A stretch of 64,000 bases of DNA from Bacteroidales bacterium. Its GTDB lineage: Bacteria; Bacteroidota; Bacteroidia; Bacteroidales; P3. This document shows positions 1 to 7,546 of this stretch, piece by piece; the first letter of the stretch is position 1, and each line of letters starts with the position of its first letter. Under the pieces are notes generated by a model. The model had not been told where the DNA came from. It saw nothing but the letters and a program-made list of their open reading frames with translations, and ran no database searches. Location of the stretch: positions 1-64,000 of the forward strand of contig JAUNHX010000006.1 of NCBI GenBank assembly GCA_030523765.1. The letters are read 5' to 3'. A program made the position numbers and the translations under genes.

Positions 1-2
1 GC

Positions 3-96
3 TATAAATCTTCTCCAAAATCACATTGAAGCAATTTTTAGAGGTTACCTATAAATTTTCTCCAAAATCACATTGAAGCATTTTTTAGAGGTTACC
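3..96. repeat. 47-bp tandem direct repeat, two copies
   Basis: Two adjacent 47-bp units (3-49 and 50-96) are identical except at two positions. The array sits directly upstream of the thioredoxin promoter and may continue beyond the left edge of the window. The units are AT-rich, contain no ORF of note, and end in a shared GAGGTTACC. Function is not evident; a regulatory or replication-slippage origin are both possible. Confidence 0.9.
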
Positions 97-110
97 TTAA
101 TTTTTCTTCG

Positions 111-118
111 TACCTTTG
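111..118 (+). promoter_or_regulatory. Bacteroidales -7 box for thioredoxin
   Basis: TACCTTTG matches the Bacteroides-type -7 consensus TAnnTTTG. It lies 36 bp before the chosen thioredoxin start codon and directly after the tandem repeat. No clear -33 TTTG is visible at the usual spacing, so the repeat may replace that element. Confidence 0.7.
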
Positions 119-154
119 CAAAAAAATAGGATAACCCCGAATAATAGAAAAACG

Positions 155-451
155 ATGGAAAACTTCAATGAAATCATTCATAGTAACCAACTTACGTTGG
201 TCGACTTTTTCGCCACATGGTGTGGTCCTTGCAAGATGATGCACCCCGTGTTGGAAGATTTGAAAGAACAGATGGGCGACACTATCCGTATCATTAAGAT
301 TGATGTCGATAAGAATCAATCGGTGGCTCAGATGTTTAATGTACGTTCTGTACCTACGCTGCTGCTTTTCCGCAAGGGGCAAGTGCTATGGCGTCAAAGT
401 GGTGCCCTTAGTCTCGGCGATCTCTCCTCGGTGGTACGTCAGTATCAATAG
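155..451 (+). CDS. trxA: Thioredoxin
   Basis: A small (98-residue) cytoplasmic thiol-disulfide oxidoreductase of the thioredoxin fold, expected to keep protein cysteines reduced using electrons from thioredoxin reductase. The active-site motif WCGPCK (Cys23 and Cys26) and the cis-proline in RSVPTLLLF (Pro67) are both present, and length matches canonical thioredoxins. The ATG at 155 is chosen because the protein from there begins like other thioredoxins; the ATG at 116 would lie inside the -7 box. The gene appears monocistronic: it is followed by about 1 kb without genes. Confidence 0.93.
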   Translation: MENFNEIIHSNQLTLVDFFATWCGPCKMMHPVLEDLKEQMGDTIRIIKIDVDKNQSVAQMFNVRSVPTLLLFRKGQVLWRQSGALSLGDLSSVVRQYQ

Positions 452-714
452 TGGACTCTGCTTGAATACCTTTACCCGTCACTCTCGTGGCTATATGGGT
501 GGAAGGACGTTGTAACGCTTTGCTAATCAGGTATGATGAAAGAGACTTTTTATTAGACACATAAACTACTGTAAAATAAATAGTGTTAATAAACATCTCT
601 CTTTTTATTGCATCGATACAACAAAAGGGGGTTATTGTTTCACTTTCTCAAGTGAGATGTAAGAGTAATCTCACTCTAACTTCGTTCTAACTTCGCTCTG
701 CCTTCGTTCTTCTC

Positions 715-796
715 TCGTATTACCCTTACTTCACCCTTACTCTTGAGTAAGGCTAGAGTAAGGGTAATGTATGGCTAGAGTAAGGGTGATACGAGG
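715..796. repeat. Inverted repeat with nested direct repeats
   Basis: Outer arms 715-730 and 781-796 are complementary over 16 bp with one G-U type mismatch. Inside, ACCCTTAC recurs on the left and its complement GTAAGGGT recurs on the right, and GGCTAGAGTAAGGGT occurs twice 22 bp apart (752-766, 774-788). The upstream flank (about 672-712) carries a degenerate CTTCG-centred repeat. It could fold in RNA and act as a downstream processing or termination structure for the thioredoxin transcript; that role is inference. Confidence 0.75.
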
Positions 797-848
797 CAAC
801 TATATAGCTAGAAGCTAAAAAATACGGCTATTATGTTTTTAGGAATGA

Positions 849-946
849 TGTCATCGATGTTAGGAATTTGTCAACTTTACAGGAAAACAAGTGACAACCA
901 TATCAAGGAAAGATTAAAAAATGTCAACCAAAATCAGGAAAAGACA
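849..946. repeat. IS-end-like motif cluster, copy A
   Basis: Contains four spaced motifs of the form TGTCAAC followed about 5 bp later by TCAGG or ACAGG (the first is degenerate; one reads TGACAAC). From about 862 to 946 it aligns nearly base for base with 39282-39366 beside the IS3 element. The motif matches the inferred terminal repeat of that IS, but no transposase is present here, so this is a remnant or an independent repeat family. Confidence 0.8.
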
Positions 947-1185
947 AAAAAACGTTATAGCGTTACAACGTGGGAACGGGGAGGGATTCTCTTATGAGTG
1001 TGGCACCTCGTTCCCTACGTGCGTGGAGGGTAGGATGTAGGGAGTGTGGTAAACCCAAACAAAGGGTCTGTATCGAGGTGAGTTATAATAATAATATGTT
1101 TTTTTATCCCTTTTATATAATATCTCTTATATTAGTAATTATATATCATTAATTATATAAATATATATACATTATTTTATAATAT

Positions 1186-1297
1186 AGGGGAGGGGGGAGG
1201 GTACTTCCCTTCCTTGTGTGAGAGAAAAAATAAATAATAATTATTTTATTTATTTACGCGCGTATATATTAAATATATACCCTCCCCCCCCCTCCCT
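1186..1297. repeat. G-run/C-run inverted repeat flanking AT palindromes
   Basis: A G-rich arm (1186-1203) and a C-rich arm (1278-1297) are complementary apart from run-length differences. The loop holds AT-rich near-palindromes around 1228-1252 and 1261-1280. The layout resembles the arms-plus-AT-palindrome structure at 39373-39530, although the arm sequences differ. Confidence 0.75.
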
Positions 1298-1435
1298 AGA
1301 GGAGTTACCCTGCGACAGATTGGTATAGCAGCAGCTAACACTCACCATCGTAATAGAATGGGGGTGTTGGGAGAGGATGATATGATCTTGTCTTATTGTC
1401 ATCAGGGGTAAAGCGTTTTTTTTGAGATTTTATGC

Positions 1436-1470
1436 AACAAAAGGAAGCCTATATGGGACTTCCTTTTGTT
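1436..1470 (-). terminator. Terminator after tRNA-Phe
   Basis: A perfect 12-bp stem (1436-1447 with 1459-1470) with an 11-nt loop lies just 3' of the tRNA gene. Read on the minus strand it is followed, after a short gap, by an A/T-rich run, consistent with a rho-independent terminator. Confidence 0.8.
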
Positions 1471-1481
1471 ATTTAATTATG

Positions 1482-1554
1482 TGGCATTGCCAGGAATCGA
1501 ACCGGGGACACGCAAATTTTCAGTCTGCTGCTCTACCAACTGAGCTACAACGCC
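1482..1554 (-). tRNA. tRNA-Phe (anticodon GAA)
   Basis: The minus strand folds into a 73-nt cloverleaf: 7-bp acceptor stem (GGCGTTG with CAATGCC), a D-arm, a 5-bp anticodon stem around the loop CTGAAAA giving anticodon GAA, a 5-nt variable loop and a T-arm with loop TTCGATT. CCA is not encoded. One pair of the T stem (position 51-63) is a C-U mismatch. A promoter lies upstream and a strong hairpin follows, so it is a single-gene unit. Confidence 0.95.
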
Positions 1555-1591
1555 ATCAATTTTGGGAGATTTCTTCTCTCGAAATCGGTTG

Positions 1592-1622
1592 CAAAGGTAC
1601 AAACATTTTCGAAACTACCAAA
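1592..1622 (-). promoter_or_regulatory. Promoter of tRNA-Phe
   Basis: On the minus strand, -7 box TACCTTTG (1592-1599) is preceded by TTTG (1619-1622) with 19 bp between them, the expected layout of a Bacteroidales housekeeping promoter. The mature tRNA starts 37 bp downstream of the -7 box. Confidence 0.8.
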
Positions 1623-1696
1623 AAAAATTTCTTTTCCGATGCCCTTGTTATGACATAACTAGTCATAGAACCAAAGGGTTAATGGTTGAATTTTTT

Positions 1697-2410
1697 TTAC
1701 TCTTGGTGGCTCTCAGAGGGGTTTGAAGCGGCTTCAACAGTGGGTGTATCGGCAGATTTTGCCTCGTTTTTATGCTCCTTTTCGCCGTTTTCTTCCTTCT
1801 CTTCTTTGGCAAAAAAGAGCTGATCGATGATTAGCAAGATGACACCGATGGTGATGGCGGCATCGGCCACATTGAAGATAGCGTTGAAGAATCGGAACCG
1901 GTTGCCCCCTACGAAGGGCATCCATTCGGGCCAGGTGGTGTCGATGAGGGGGAAATAGAACATATCGACCACGCGGCCATAAAGGAAGCCAGCATAGCCC
2001 CCTTCTGGCGGGAAGGGAGTGGCTACGGAATAGTAGCTTTGGTTGAAGATGAGTCCGTAGAACATACTGTCGATAAGGTTGCCTACGGCACCGCAGAAGA
2101 TGAGCGAGAGGCTGATGAGGAGCAGCGAGCGACTATTTTTGCGGACTAAACGCACCAAGAACCACATCAGTGCTGCCGAGGCGACGATACGGAACAGCGA
2201 GAGCAACAGCTTGCCTATGCTGCCACCAAACTTCATGCCGAAGGCCATACCTTCATTCTCGACGAAATGGAGCAAGCACCAGTCGCCTATGAGGGGTATT
2301 TCTTCGCCAATCTGCATATGGGTCTTTACCCATAGTTTCACCACTTGGTCTATGATTAGCACTACAGCTATGATGATGGCGCAGAGCCATGCTTTCTTCT
2401 TGATATTCAT
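1697..2410 (-). CDS. lspA: Lipoprotein signal peptidase (signal peptidase II)
   Basis: Integral inner-membrane aspartyl protease that removes the signal peptide from prolipoproteins after lipidation of the +1 cysteine. The 237-residue protein shows four hydrophobic segments and the family motifs: Asp21 in TM1, ENEGMAFG near 51, GNLID near 110, RVVDM with catalytic Asp149, and FNVAD with catalytic Asp183. There is an extended loop between the GNLID and VVD motifs and a charged tail (about 201-237) absent from shorter homologues. It is the last gene of a run with the DUF3109 and dehydrogenase genes (28-bp gap to the former). Confidence 0.95.
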   Translation of the reverse strand: MNIKKKAWLCAIIIAVVLIIDQVVKLWVKTHMQIGEEIPLIGDWCLLHFVENEGMAFGMKFGGSIGKLLLSLFRIVASAALMWFLVRLVRKNSRSLLLISLSLIFCGAVGNLIDSMFYGLIFNQSYYSVATPFPPEGGYAGFLYGRVVDMFYFPLIDTTWPEWMPFVGGNRFRFFNAIFNVADAAITIGVILLIIDQLFFAKEEKEENGEKEHKNEAKSADTPTVEAASNPSESHQE

Positions 2411-2438
2411 TGTGGTTGTTTTTTATTCAATAGGATGG

Positions 2439-3014
2439 TTATTGTTTGGATTGTTGCTGTCGCAACGCTATCTGTTCGAGAAGTTCGTCGTACCATGCTT
2501 GGCCAAAACGACGGATTAGGGGTTCGCGGAGATACTGATAGAGGGGCTGCCCGTCGGGATGGCAGGCGGCACAGCGGCAGATATCCCACTGATGGTAGTT
2601 GACGGCGATAAATTCGCCGAAGTCGTCGAGCCGGATAGGGTAGAGATGACACGAGATGGGTTTCATGAAATCAATCTTTCCGTCGCGGAAGGCTTGCTCG
2701 ATGGCACAGAAGGCGGTACCGTCATTTCCCCAGGCAACATAGGCACACTCGCGATCGTCGATAAGGGGTGTGGTGATACCGAAGCCCTCTTCACGTACAG
2801 CAACCCCTTGCTCTTCGACAGTCAGTATCCCTTCGGGAGTCATATAGGGTTTCACCTCGGGAAGGATACGTTCGAGGATAGACACCTCCTCTTCTTCGAG
2901 GGGTGCGCCGGCATCGCCTTCGATGCAGCATGCTCCCTTGCATTGGGAGAGTGGACAAGCAAAGTGGCAGTCGGCAATATCTTCGGAAACGATACAGTTG
3001 GATACGATGAGCAT
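2439..3014 (-). CDS. DUF3109 family cysteine-rich protein
   Basis: A 191-residue protein recognised as DUF3109, a family of unknown function common in Bacteroidota. The N-terminal third holds closely spaced cysteines (DCHFACPLSQCKGACC, about residues 15-30) and further cysteines occur later (FCAIEQ, SCHLYP, DICRCAAC), a pattern that suggests a metal or Fe-S site, as in the YkgJ-type zinc/iron-chelating families. No signal peptide is seen. It lies between the 2-hydroxyacid dehydrogenase (12-bp gap) and lspA, suggesting co-transcription. The specific role is unknown. Confidence 0.85.
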   Translation of the reverse strand: MLIVSNCIVSEDIADCHFACPLSQCKGACCIEGDAGAPLEEEEVSILERILPEVKPYMTPEGILTVEEQGVAVREEGFGITTPLIDDRECAYVAWGNDGTAFCAIEQAFRDGKIDFMKPISCHLYPIRLDDFGEFIAVNYHQWDICRCAACHPDGQPLYQYLREPLIRRFGQAWYDELLEQIALRQQQSKQ

Positions 3015-3026
3015 AGCGGTTGTTGT

Positions 3027-3974
3027 TTAGGAGGGTTGGGTGAGATGGTGGATAATCTTACGGGCCAATACGGAGGCTAACAACTCCTTCGACTCGACGG
3101 TCCACCCAGCTACATGGGGGGTGAAGAGGCAACGAGGCGAATGGAGGAGGTAGCGGAAGGCATCGGGTAGCTGTTCGTCGTTGAGACGGTCTTGGGTGGG
3201 ATTCTCGTACTCGTTCACATCAAGGGCGGCACCCAGGATACGCTCTTGGCGGATACCTTGAGCTAGCGCTTCGGTGCAGATGACGGCTCCGCGGGCGGTG
3301 TTGACCAAATAGAAGGGATGGGCCATCTGCTCGATGAAATGGTGGTCGAGATAATGATGGGTTTCGTCGGTGAGGGGCACATGGAAGGAGAGCACATCGC
3401 AGTGTTGCTGCAACTCTTCGAGGGTGCACTCTTCGACATAGCTAGGGGCATAATGGCTGCGGTATTTGTCGTAGGCCATGATGCGGCAGCCAAACCCTTG
3501 CAAGCGTTGGGCAAAGGCGGCACCCATATTGCCAAAACCGATAATGCCTACGGTGCGGGGCCCTAGCTCGAGTCCGCGGTTGGCTTCGCGTCGCCATAGC
3601 CCTTGTCGCACTTCGGCGTCGGCCGAGGCAATATGGTTTAAGAGGGCCAGGAGAAGCGCTATAGCATGTTCGCCTACGGCATTGCGGTTGCCTTCGGGCG
3701 AGTTGAAGCAGCGGATACCTAACTGCTCGGCATAGGCCACATCGATGGTCTCCATACCGGCACCGAGACGGCCTATGCAGCGCAGATGACGAGCTTGGTC
3801 GAGGAAGTGTTGATCGATAATGATCTTGCTGCGTACCACTAGGGCATCATAGTCCGCTATCATACCGAGCAAGGATGGGTAGGTGACATCGGTGCATACC
3901 TCGAAGGGGATATGGGCTTCGCGGAACAGTTGCTGCATGATGGGGTGACAATCGTCGGTGATGAGTACGGACAT
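3027..3974 (-). CDS. D-isomer-specific 2-hydroxyacid dehydrogenase (SerA-like)
   Basis: A 315-residue NAD-dependent dehydrogenase. It has the split substrate-binding fold (about 1-100 and the C-terminus) around a Rossmann domain with GFGNMG (about 146-151), the NTARGAV segment with catalytic Arg, and TPHVAGWT with catalytic His near the end. The sequence GRLGAGMETID resembles phosphoglycerate dehydrogenases, but the C-terminal ACT domain of full-length SerA is absent. It could be a phosphoglycerate dehydrogenase of the short type or another 2-hydroxyacid dehydrogenase; no serC lies next to it to decide. Confidence 0.88.
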   Translation of the reverse strand: MSVLITDDCHPIMQQLFREAHIPFEVCTDVTYPSLLGMIADYDALVVRSKIIIDQHFLDQARHLRCIGRLGAGMETIDVAYAEQLGIRCFNSPEGNRNAVGEHAIALLLALLNHIASADAEVRQGLWRREANRGLELGPRTVGIIGFGNMGAAFAQRLQGFGCRIMAYDKYRSHYAPSYVEECTLEELQQHCDVLSFHVPLTDETHHYLDHHFIEQMAHPFYLVNTARGAVICTEALAQGIRQERILGAALDVNEYENPTQDRLNDEQLPDAFRYLLHSPRCLFTPHVAGWTVESKELLASVLARKIIHHLTQPS

Positions 3975-4004
3975 GATAGGTTTATACGTTGATAGGATGA
4001 AACG

Positions 4005-5054
4005 TTACTTTTTATTGTTCTGTTTCTGCTTGTAGTACCAAGAGGGCATTTCGATATCGGGGATATCGAGTTTGATGACTTTGGAGGATTTAGCACCAAA
4101 GATGCCTATGCCGTTGTTGATATTGGAGTAGACTTGGGTAGGCTCGCTAAAGATAGAGAGATCGTTGTTTTCATCGCTAGCAGCCTGAGCTGTGCGGAGA
4201 TAGCGGTAGGTGTCGCGATTATAGGATACAACCTGTAGGTAATAACTATGTTCTTCGTGGTCGATGTAGTAGGCCGATGAAGTGACAGTGGTGTCGGTAC
4301 GGTTTGTGCCATAGACACGGAATCGGAGAGGGATGGAGTGGGTGCGACCGTTGATATTTTCGTCGGTGAAGAAGAAGATATCGCGGGTGTCGCTGTCGTC
4401 GTCGAGCACCGCGGTGACATCGGTATTGGGATTGATCACCACATCGTTCATTTCACACCATATGGGCTGATAACTCCAACCGTTGTTGGTGGTGTCGGCA
4501 ATGGTGTCGCCAGCCATATCGGTGGTATACTGTATGTAGAGCCATCGCGCGTCTTCGTAGACGGTGACGGAATAGTAGTTCTCGGTCTCTCCATCGTCGG
4601 TAAGGTCGATACGGACCTCGACATAGGGATAATAGTTATCATCACTTGGTTGCACTTGCACCTGGGGATTGCTGATGGTGGGACGTTGAGGGACGCGGGT
4701 GCCGGCGGTAACAGTCTCGTAGCCAGGTACGTCGATGCTGATACTCATGGTGTCGCCGGGTTGGGGTTTGTAGCCGAGGAGGTAGCGGTTGCCATCGAAG
4801 GTGGGACTACCATTGAAGGCCGTTCCATTCACATAGAGCTGGATGTTGGCGTTGTCGATGACACGAAAGTCGTGGTGGTCGAGGAAGAAACGGCTGTAGG
4901 TAAGCCTTACATAGGCGGTGCTATCGACCTCGTTTTGGGAGGCTACAACCACCATGGGGTTAACCTCGTCGATGTCGAACTCGATCATCTTCTCGCAGCT
5001 GGCGGTGGCCAGGAGAAGGAAAAGGGTAGGGATGATATAATGGAGCTTTTTCAT
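4005..5054 (-). CDS. DUF4249 family lipoprotein, partner of TonB receptor
   Basis: A 349-residue secreted lipoprotein with a signal peptide ending in LLLATASC (lipidated Cys20). The rest matches the DUF4249 family: a beta-rich protein found next to TonB-dependent receptors in Bacteroidota, thought to be a surface or periplasmic partner of the transporter. It starts 20 bp after the receptor gene, so the two are almost surely one transcript. The substrate is not known; no SusD-like protein or glycoside hydrolase is adjacent, which argues against a classic polysaccharide locus. Confidence 0.88.
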   Translation of the reverse strand: MKKLHYIIPTLFLLLATASCEKMIEFDIDEVNPMVVVASQNEVDSTAYVRLTYSRFFLDHHDFRVIDNANIQLYVNGTAFNGSPTFDGNRYLLGYKPQPGDTMSISIDVPGYETVTAGTRVPQRPTISNPQVQVQPSDDNYYPYVEVRIDLTDDGETENYYSVTVYEDARWLYIQYTTDMAGDTIADTTNNGWSYQPIWCEMNDVVINPNTDVTAVLDDDSDTRDIFFFTDENINGRTHSIPLRFRVYGTNRTDTTVTSSAYYIDHEEHSYYLQVVSYNRDTYRYLRTAQAASDENNDLSIFSEPTQVYSNINNGIGIFGAKSSKVIKLDIPDIEMPSWYYKQKQNNKK

Positions 5055-5074
5055 TGTATGTCTTATTTGTGGGG

Positions 5075-7516
5075 TTAAAATTTGAAATTATAGGAGATGG
5101 AGGGGATGATGGGGAAGATGGATAGTTGAACGAGAGCCGACTGGTAGCGGGTGCCGTTGTAGGTGTAGTGGAAACGGTTGCTAGCATAGATAAGGTAGGG
5201 ATTCTGTCGGTTGTAGAGATTGTAAATGCTAACGTTCCAAGTGGCGATACCATGTTTTTTCTGCTTGTGGTAACTTACCGAGAGATCCATACGGTGATAG
5301 GCGGGCATGCGGAAGTTGTTGCGCCCTTCAATATAGTTGAGGGGAACGGTCATGGCATACTCGTCGTACCAGGTATTGCTGCTATGGCTCTCCCCTTCAT
5401 AGGTTTGCAATGCCAAGGTGGCAGTGTTGCCTGTCATATAAACCCAACTGGCGCTAGCTTCCCATTTGTCGTTGAACTTATACATGGCTACGATCGAGAT
5501 ATCGTGGCGACGGTCGTACTTGGCGGGGAAGACCTGCCCGTTGCTCAACTCCATTCCATGACGATCAAAGAGTCGATCGGCATGGCTCCATGTGTAGCCT
5601 AACCATCCGGTAAACTTGCCTACGGTACGTTGTAGGAGGAATTCTACACCATAAGCCCATCCTTCGCCTAGACATACTTTGTCTTCCCAGCCTACCGAAT
5701 TACCGAAGAAGGAGGCTCCGTCTTTATATTCCATCAGGTTGTTCATGTGTTTGTAGTAGCCCTCTATGCTGATATCGAAGAGGTAGCGGAAGTTGTAAGC
5801 CAAGCCGGCTGCCACTTGATGGGCATGCATGGGGGGTATCTTGGCGGTGACGGGCACCCAGAGGTCGGTGGGCAGCGAGATGGTGGAGTTGGAGAGGAGG
5901 TGGAGATATTGGGTGGTATAGGCATAGCCTGCCTTGAGCGAGAGTTCGTCGGTGAGGAGGATGCGGCCGCTGAAGCGAGGCTGGATGGAGGGATAGAAGG
6001 TGTTCTGCACAGCAAAGCCGCTCATAGCTAGGCCAGCGTTGACTTTGATGGCGTCGTTGATTTTCCAATCGTCTTCGAAGAAGAGGTTGAGTTCGGTGGC
6101 ATTGACCTTGCTTTCGCCAACAATGGTGTCGAAATCGATGTTGTAATCATCTTCATAGGTAGAACCGGTTTGGCTTTCGTGCATGCTCATGCTCATGGTT
6201 TCGGGGCTAAAAAGATGATAGGTGGCCGAACCGCCAAATTTGATAGAATGGTTGGGGTTGGGGGCATAGTCGAAATCGGTACGTAGGGTATAGTCGTGGA
6301 TACCTGAGTTGTAGCCCATACCCATCTGGCCAGAATAAACGTTGCCGGAGCTATTCCAATACTCCTCTTCAAGGGTGAGCCCAATATCGTTGCGGTAGCG
6401 GGTATAGCTGCCGGTAACATTCATGAAGAGTTTGGGATTGATAACGTAGTTCCAACGGGCAGAACCTACAATGTTGCCCCAATTGTATTTGAGGCGGATA
6501 AAGTTGCGCTCGTCATATTGGGCCGTATATCGTTCGGAGGTTTTGACGCGGGCATATACGATATCGTCGCCCATGTAATAGCTTAGGAAGAGGCGACTGC
6601 GATCGTTGAATTTATGGGTGACCTTGGCATTGAAGTCGTAGAAATAATAACCGGCCGAGGTTACGATGCCTTCAGCTCGAGTGAATTGGAGGAAGGGCTG
6701 GATGAGGGCATCGAAATAAGTGCGGCGGGCACTGATGCTGAAGGTGGTTTTTTCTTTGATGATGGGTCCTTCGAGGAAGGCTTTGATGGCGATATCGCCT
6801 ACATTGATACCTCCATGGATCTCTTTGTCGTTACCATTGTTGGTGGCCACGTCGAGTACACTGCTCAGACGACCGCCAAAACGGGCTGGGAAGCTGCCTT
6901 TGTAGAGGGTGACGTTCTTCACAGCATCGCTGTTGAAGGCACTGAAGAAGCCTCCAAGGTGGTTGACGTTGTAGAGGGGTACACCGTCGAGGAGGAAGAG
7001 ATTCTCGTCGGGTCCTCCACCACGAACATACATGCCGGCTTGTCCTTCGCCACCCGACTGGACACCGGGGAGGAGCTGGATGGCTTTGATGATGTCGGTC
7101 TCACCAAAGATGACGGGGACCGCTTTGAGGTGCTCGATGGGAATATCGATGGCGCTCATCTGACTCGACCTGGGACTATTGATGCGGTCGGCAACAATAT
7201 TAACGGTTTGCAGATTGGTGGCGTTGTCGAGCGAGATATTGATCTCTTTATTCTCGTTGAGCCTAAAGGTTTTGAATTGTGGCTCGTAGCCTACATAGGA
7301 GAATCGGATCTCGACACTGTCGGCCCGAAGGGTAAGAGAGTAGCGACCGTTAACATTGGTGACGGTGCCTTGCTTGGAGAGTAGATCGACAACGGTGGCG
7401 CCGATAAGGGTTTCACCGGTTGATCGGTCGATAATGGTGCCGCTAATGGTATAGCTTTGAGCCCATAGGTGGACACCACATAAGAGGGTGGCGGCAAAAA
7501 GAATCAGTTTTTTCAT
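5075..7516 (-). CDS. TonB-dependent outer-membrane receptor
   Basis: An 813-residue outer-membrane transporter energised by TonB-ExbBD. Order of parts: signal peptide ending near LWAQ (about 19), a carboxypeptidase-regulatory-like beta domain (about 22-105, ISGTIIDRSTGETLIGATV), a plug domain (about 115-235, with VRGGGPDENLFLLDGVPLY), and a long beta-barrel ending in aromatic SYNFKF. The start ATG follows an AT-rich stretch and is the only sensible one. Paired with the DUF4249 lipoprotein just downstream. Substrate unknown; without a SusD partner it may import a small ligand or peptide. Confidence 0.93.
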   Translation of the reverse strand: MKKLILFAATLLCGVHLWAQSYTISGTIIDRSTGETLIGATVVDLLSKQGTVTNVNGRYSLTLRADSVEIRFSYVGYEPQFKTFRLNENKEINISLDNATNLQTVNIVADRINSPRSSQMSAIDIPIEHLKAVPVIFGETDIIKAIQLLPGVQSGGEGQAGMYVRGGGPDENLFLLDGVPLYNVNHLGGFFSAFNSDAVKNVTLYKGSFPARFGGRLSSVLDVATNNGNDKEIHGGINVGDIAIKAFLEGPIIKEKTTFSISARRTYFDALIQPFLQFTRAEGIVTSAGYYFYDFNAKVTHKFNDRSRLFLSYYMGDDIVYARVKTSERYTAQYDERNFIRLKYNWGNIVGSARWNYVINPKLFMNVTGSYTRYRNDIGLTLEEEYWNSSGNVYSGQMGMGYNSGIHDYTLRTDFDYAPNPNHSIKFGGSATYHLFSPETMSMSMHESQTGSTYEDDYNIDFDTIVGESKVNATELNLFFEDDWKINDAIKVNAGLAMSGFAVQNTFYPSIQPRFSGRILLTDELSLKAGYAYTTQYLHLLSNSTISLPTDLWVPVTAKIPPMHAHQVAAGLAYNFRYLFDISIEGYYKHMNNLMEYKDGASFFGNSVGWEDKVCLGEGWAYGVEFLLQRTVGKFTGWLGYTWSHADRLFDRHGMELSNGQVFPAKYDRRHDISIVAMYKFNDKWEASASWVYMTGNTATLALQTYEGESHSSNTWYDEYAMTVPLNYIEGRNNFRMPAYHRMDLSVSYHKQKKHGIATWNVSIYNLYNRQNPYLIYASNRFHYTYNGTRYQSALVQLSIFPIIPSISYNFKF

Positions 7517-7546
7517 TGTGTCGTCTAATTTTAATTGTTTGTTTAT

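Larger units (their letters stand above)
452..1435. other. Gene-free repeat-rich intergenic region
   Basis: No ORF with family resemblance was found here. The stretch holds, in order: a hairpin with nested direct repeats (715-796), a block of IS-end-like motifs shared with the locus near 39.3 kb (849-946), a short inverted repeat (about 968-978 with 1010-1021), an AT-rich tract (about 1085-1180), and a G-run/C-run inverted repeat (1186-1203 with 1278-1297) enclosing further AT palindromes. The composition looks like an accumulation site for mobile-element remnants rather than a coding region. Confidence 0.7.

Noticed and set aside
1422-1658. Small plus-strand ORF across tRNA-Phe
   Set aside because: It reads through a tRNA gene and a terminator hairpin, so it is not coding.
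3027-3974. Truncated SerA missing its ACT domain
   Set aside because: Short 2-hydroxyacid dehydrogenases without ACT are common; there is no broken sequence after the stop.
4338-5078. 246-codon plus-strand ORF over the DUF4249 gene
   Set aside because: Val/Gly/Asp-rich antisense shadow of a gene with clear signal peptide and family match.
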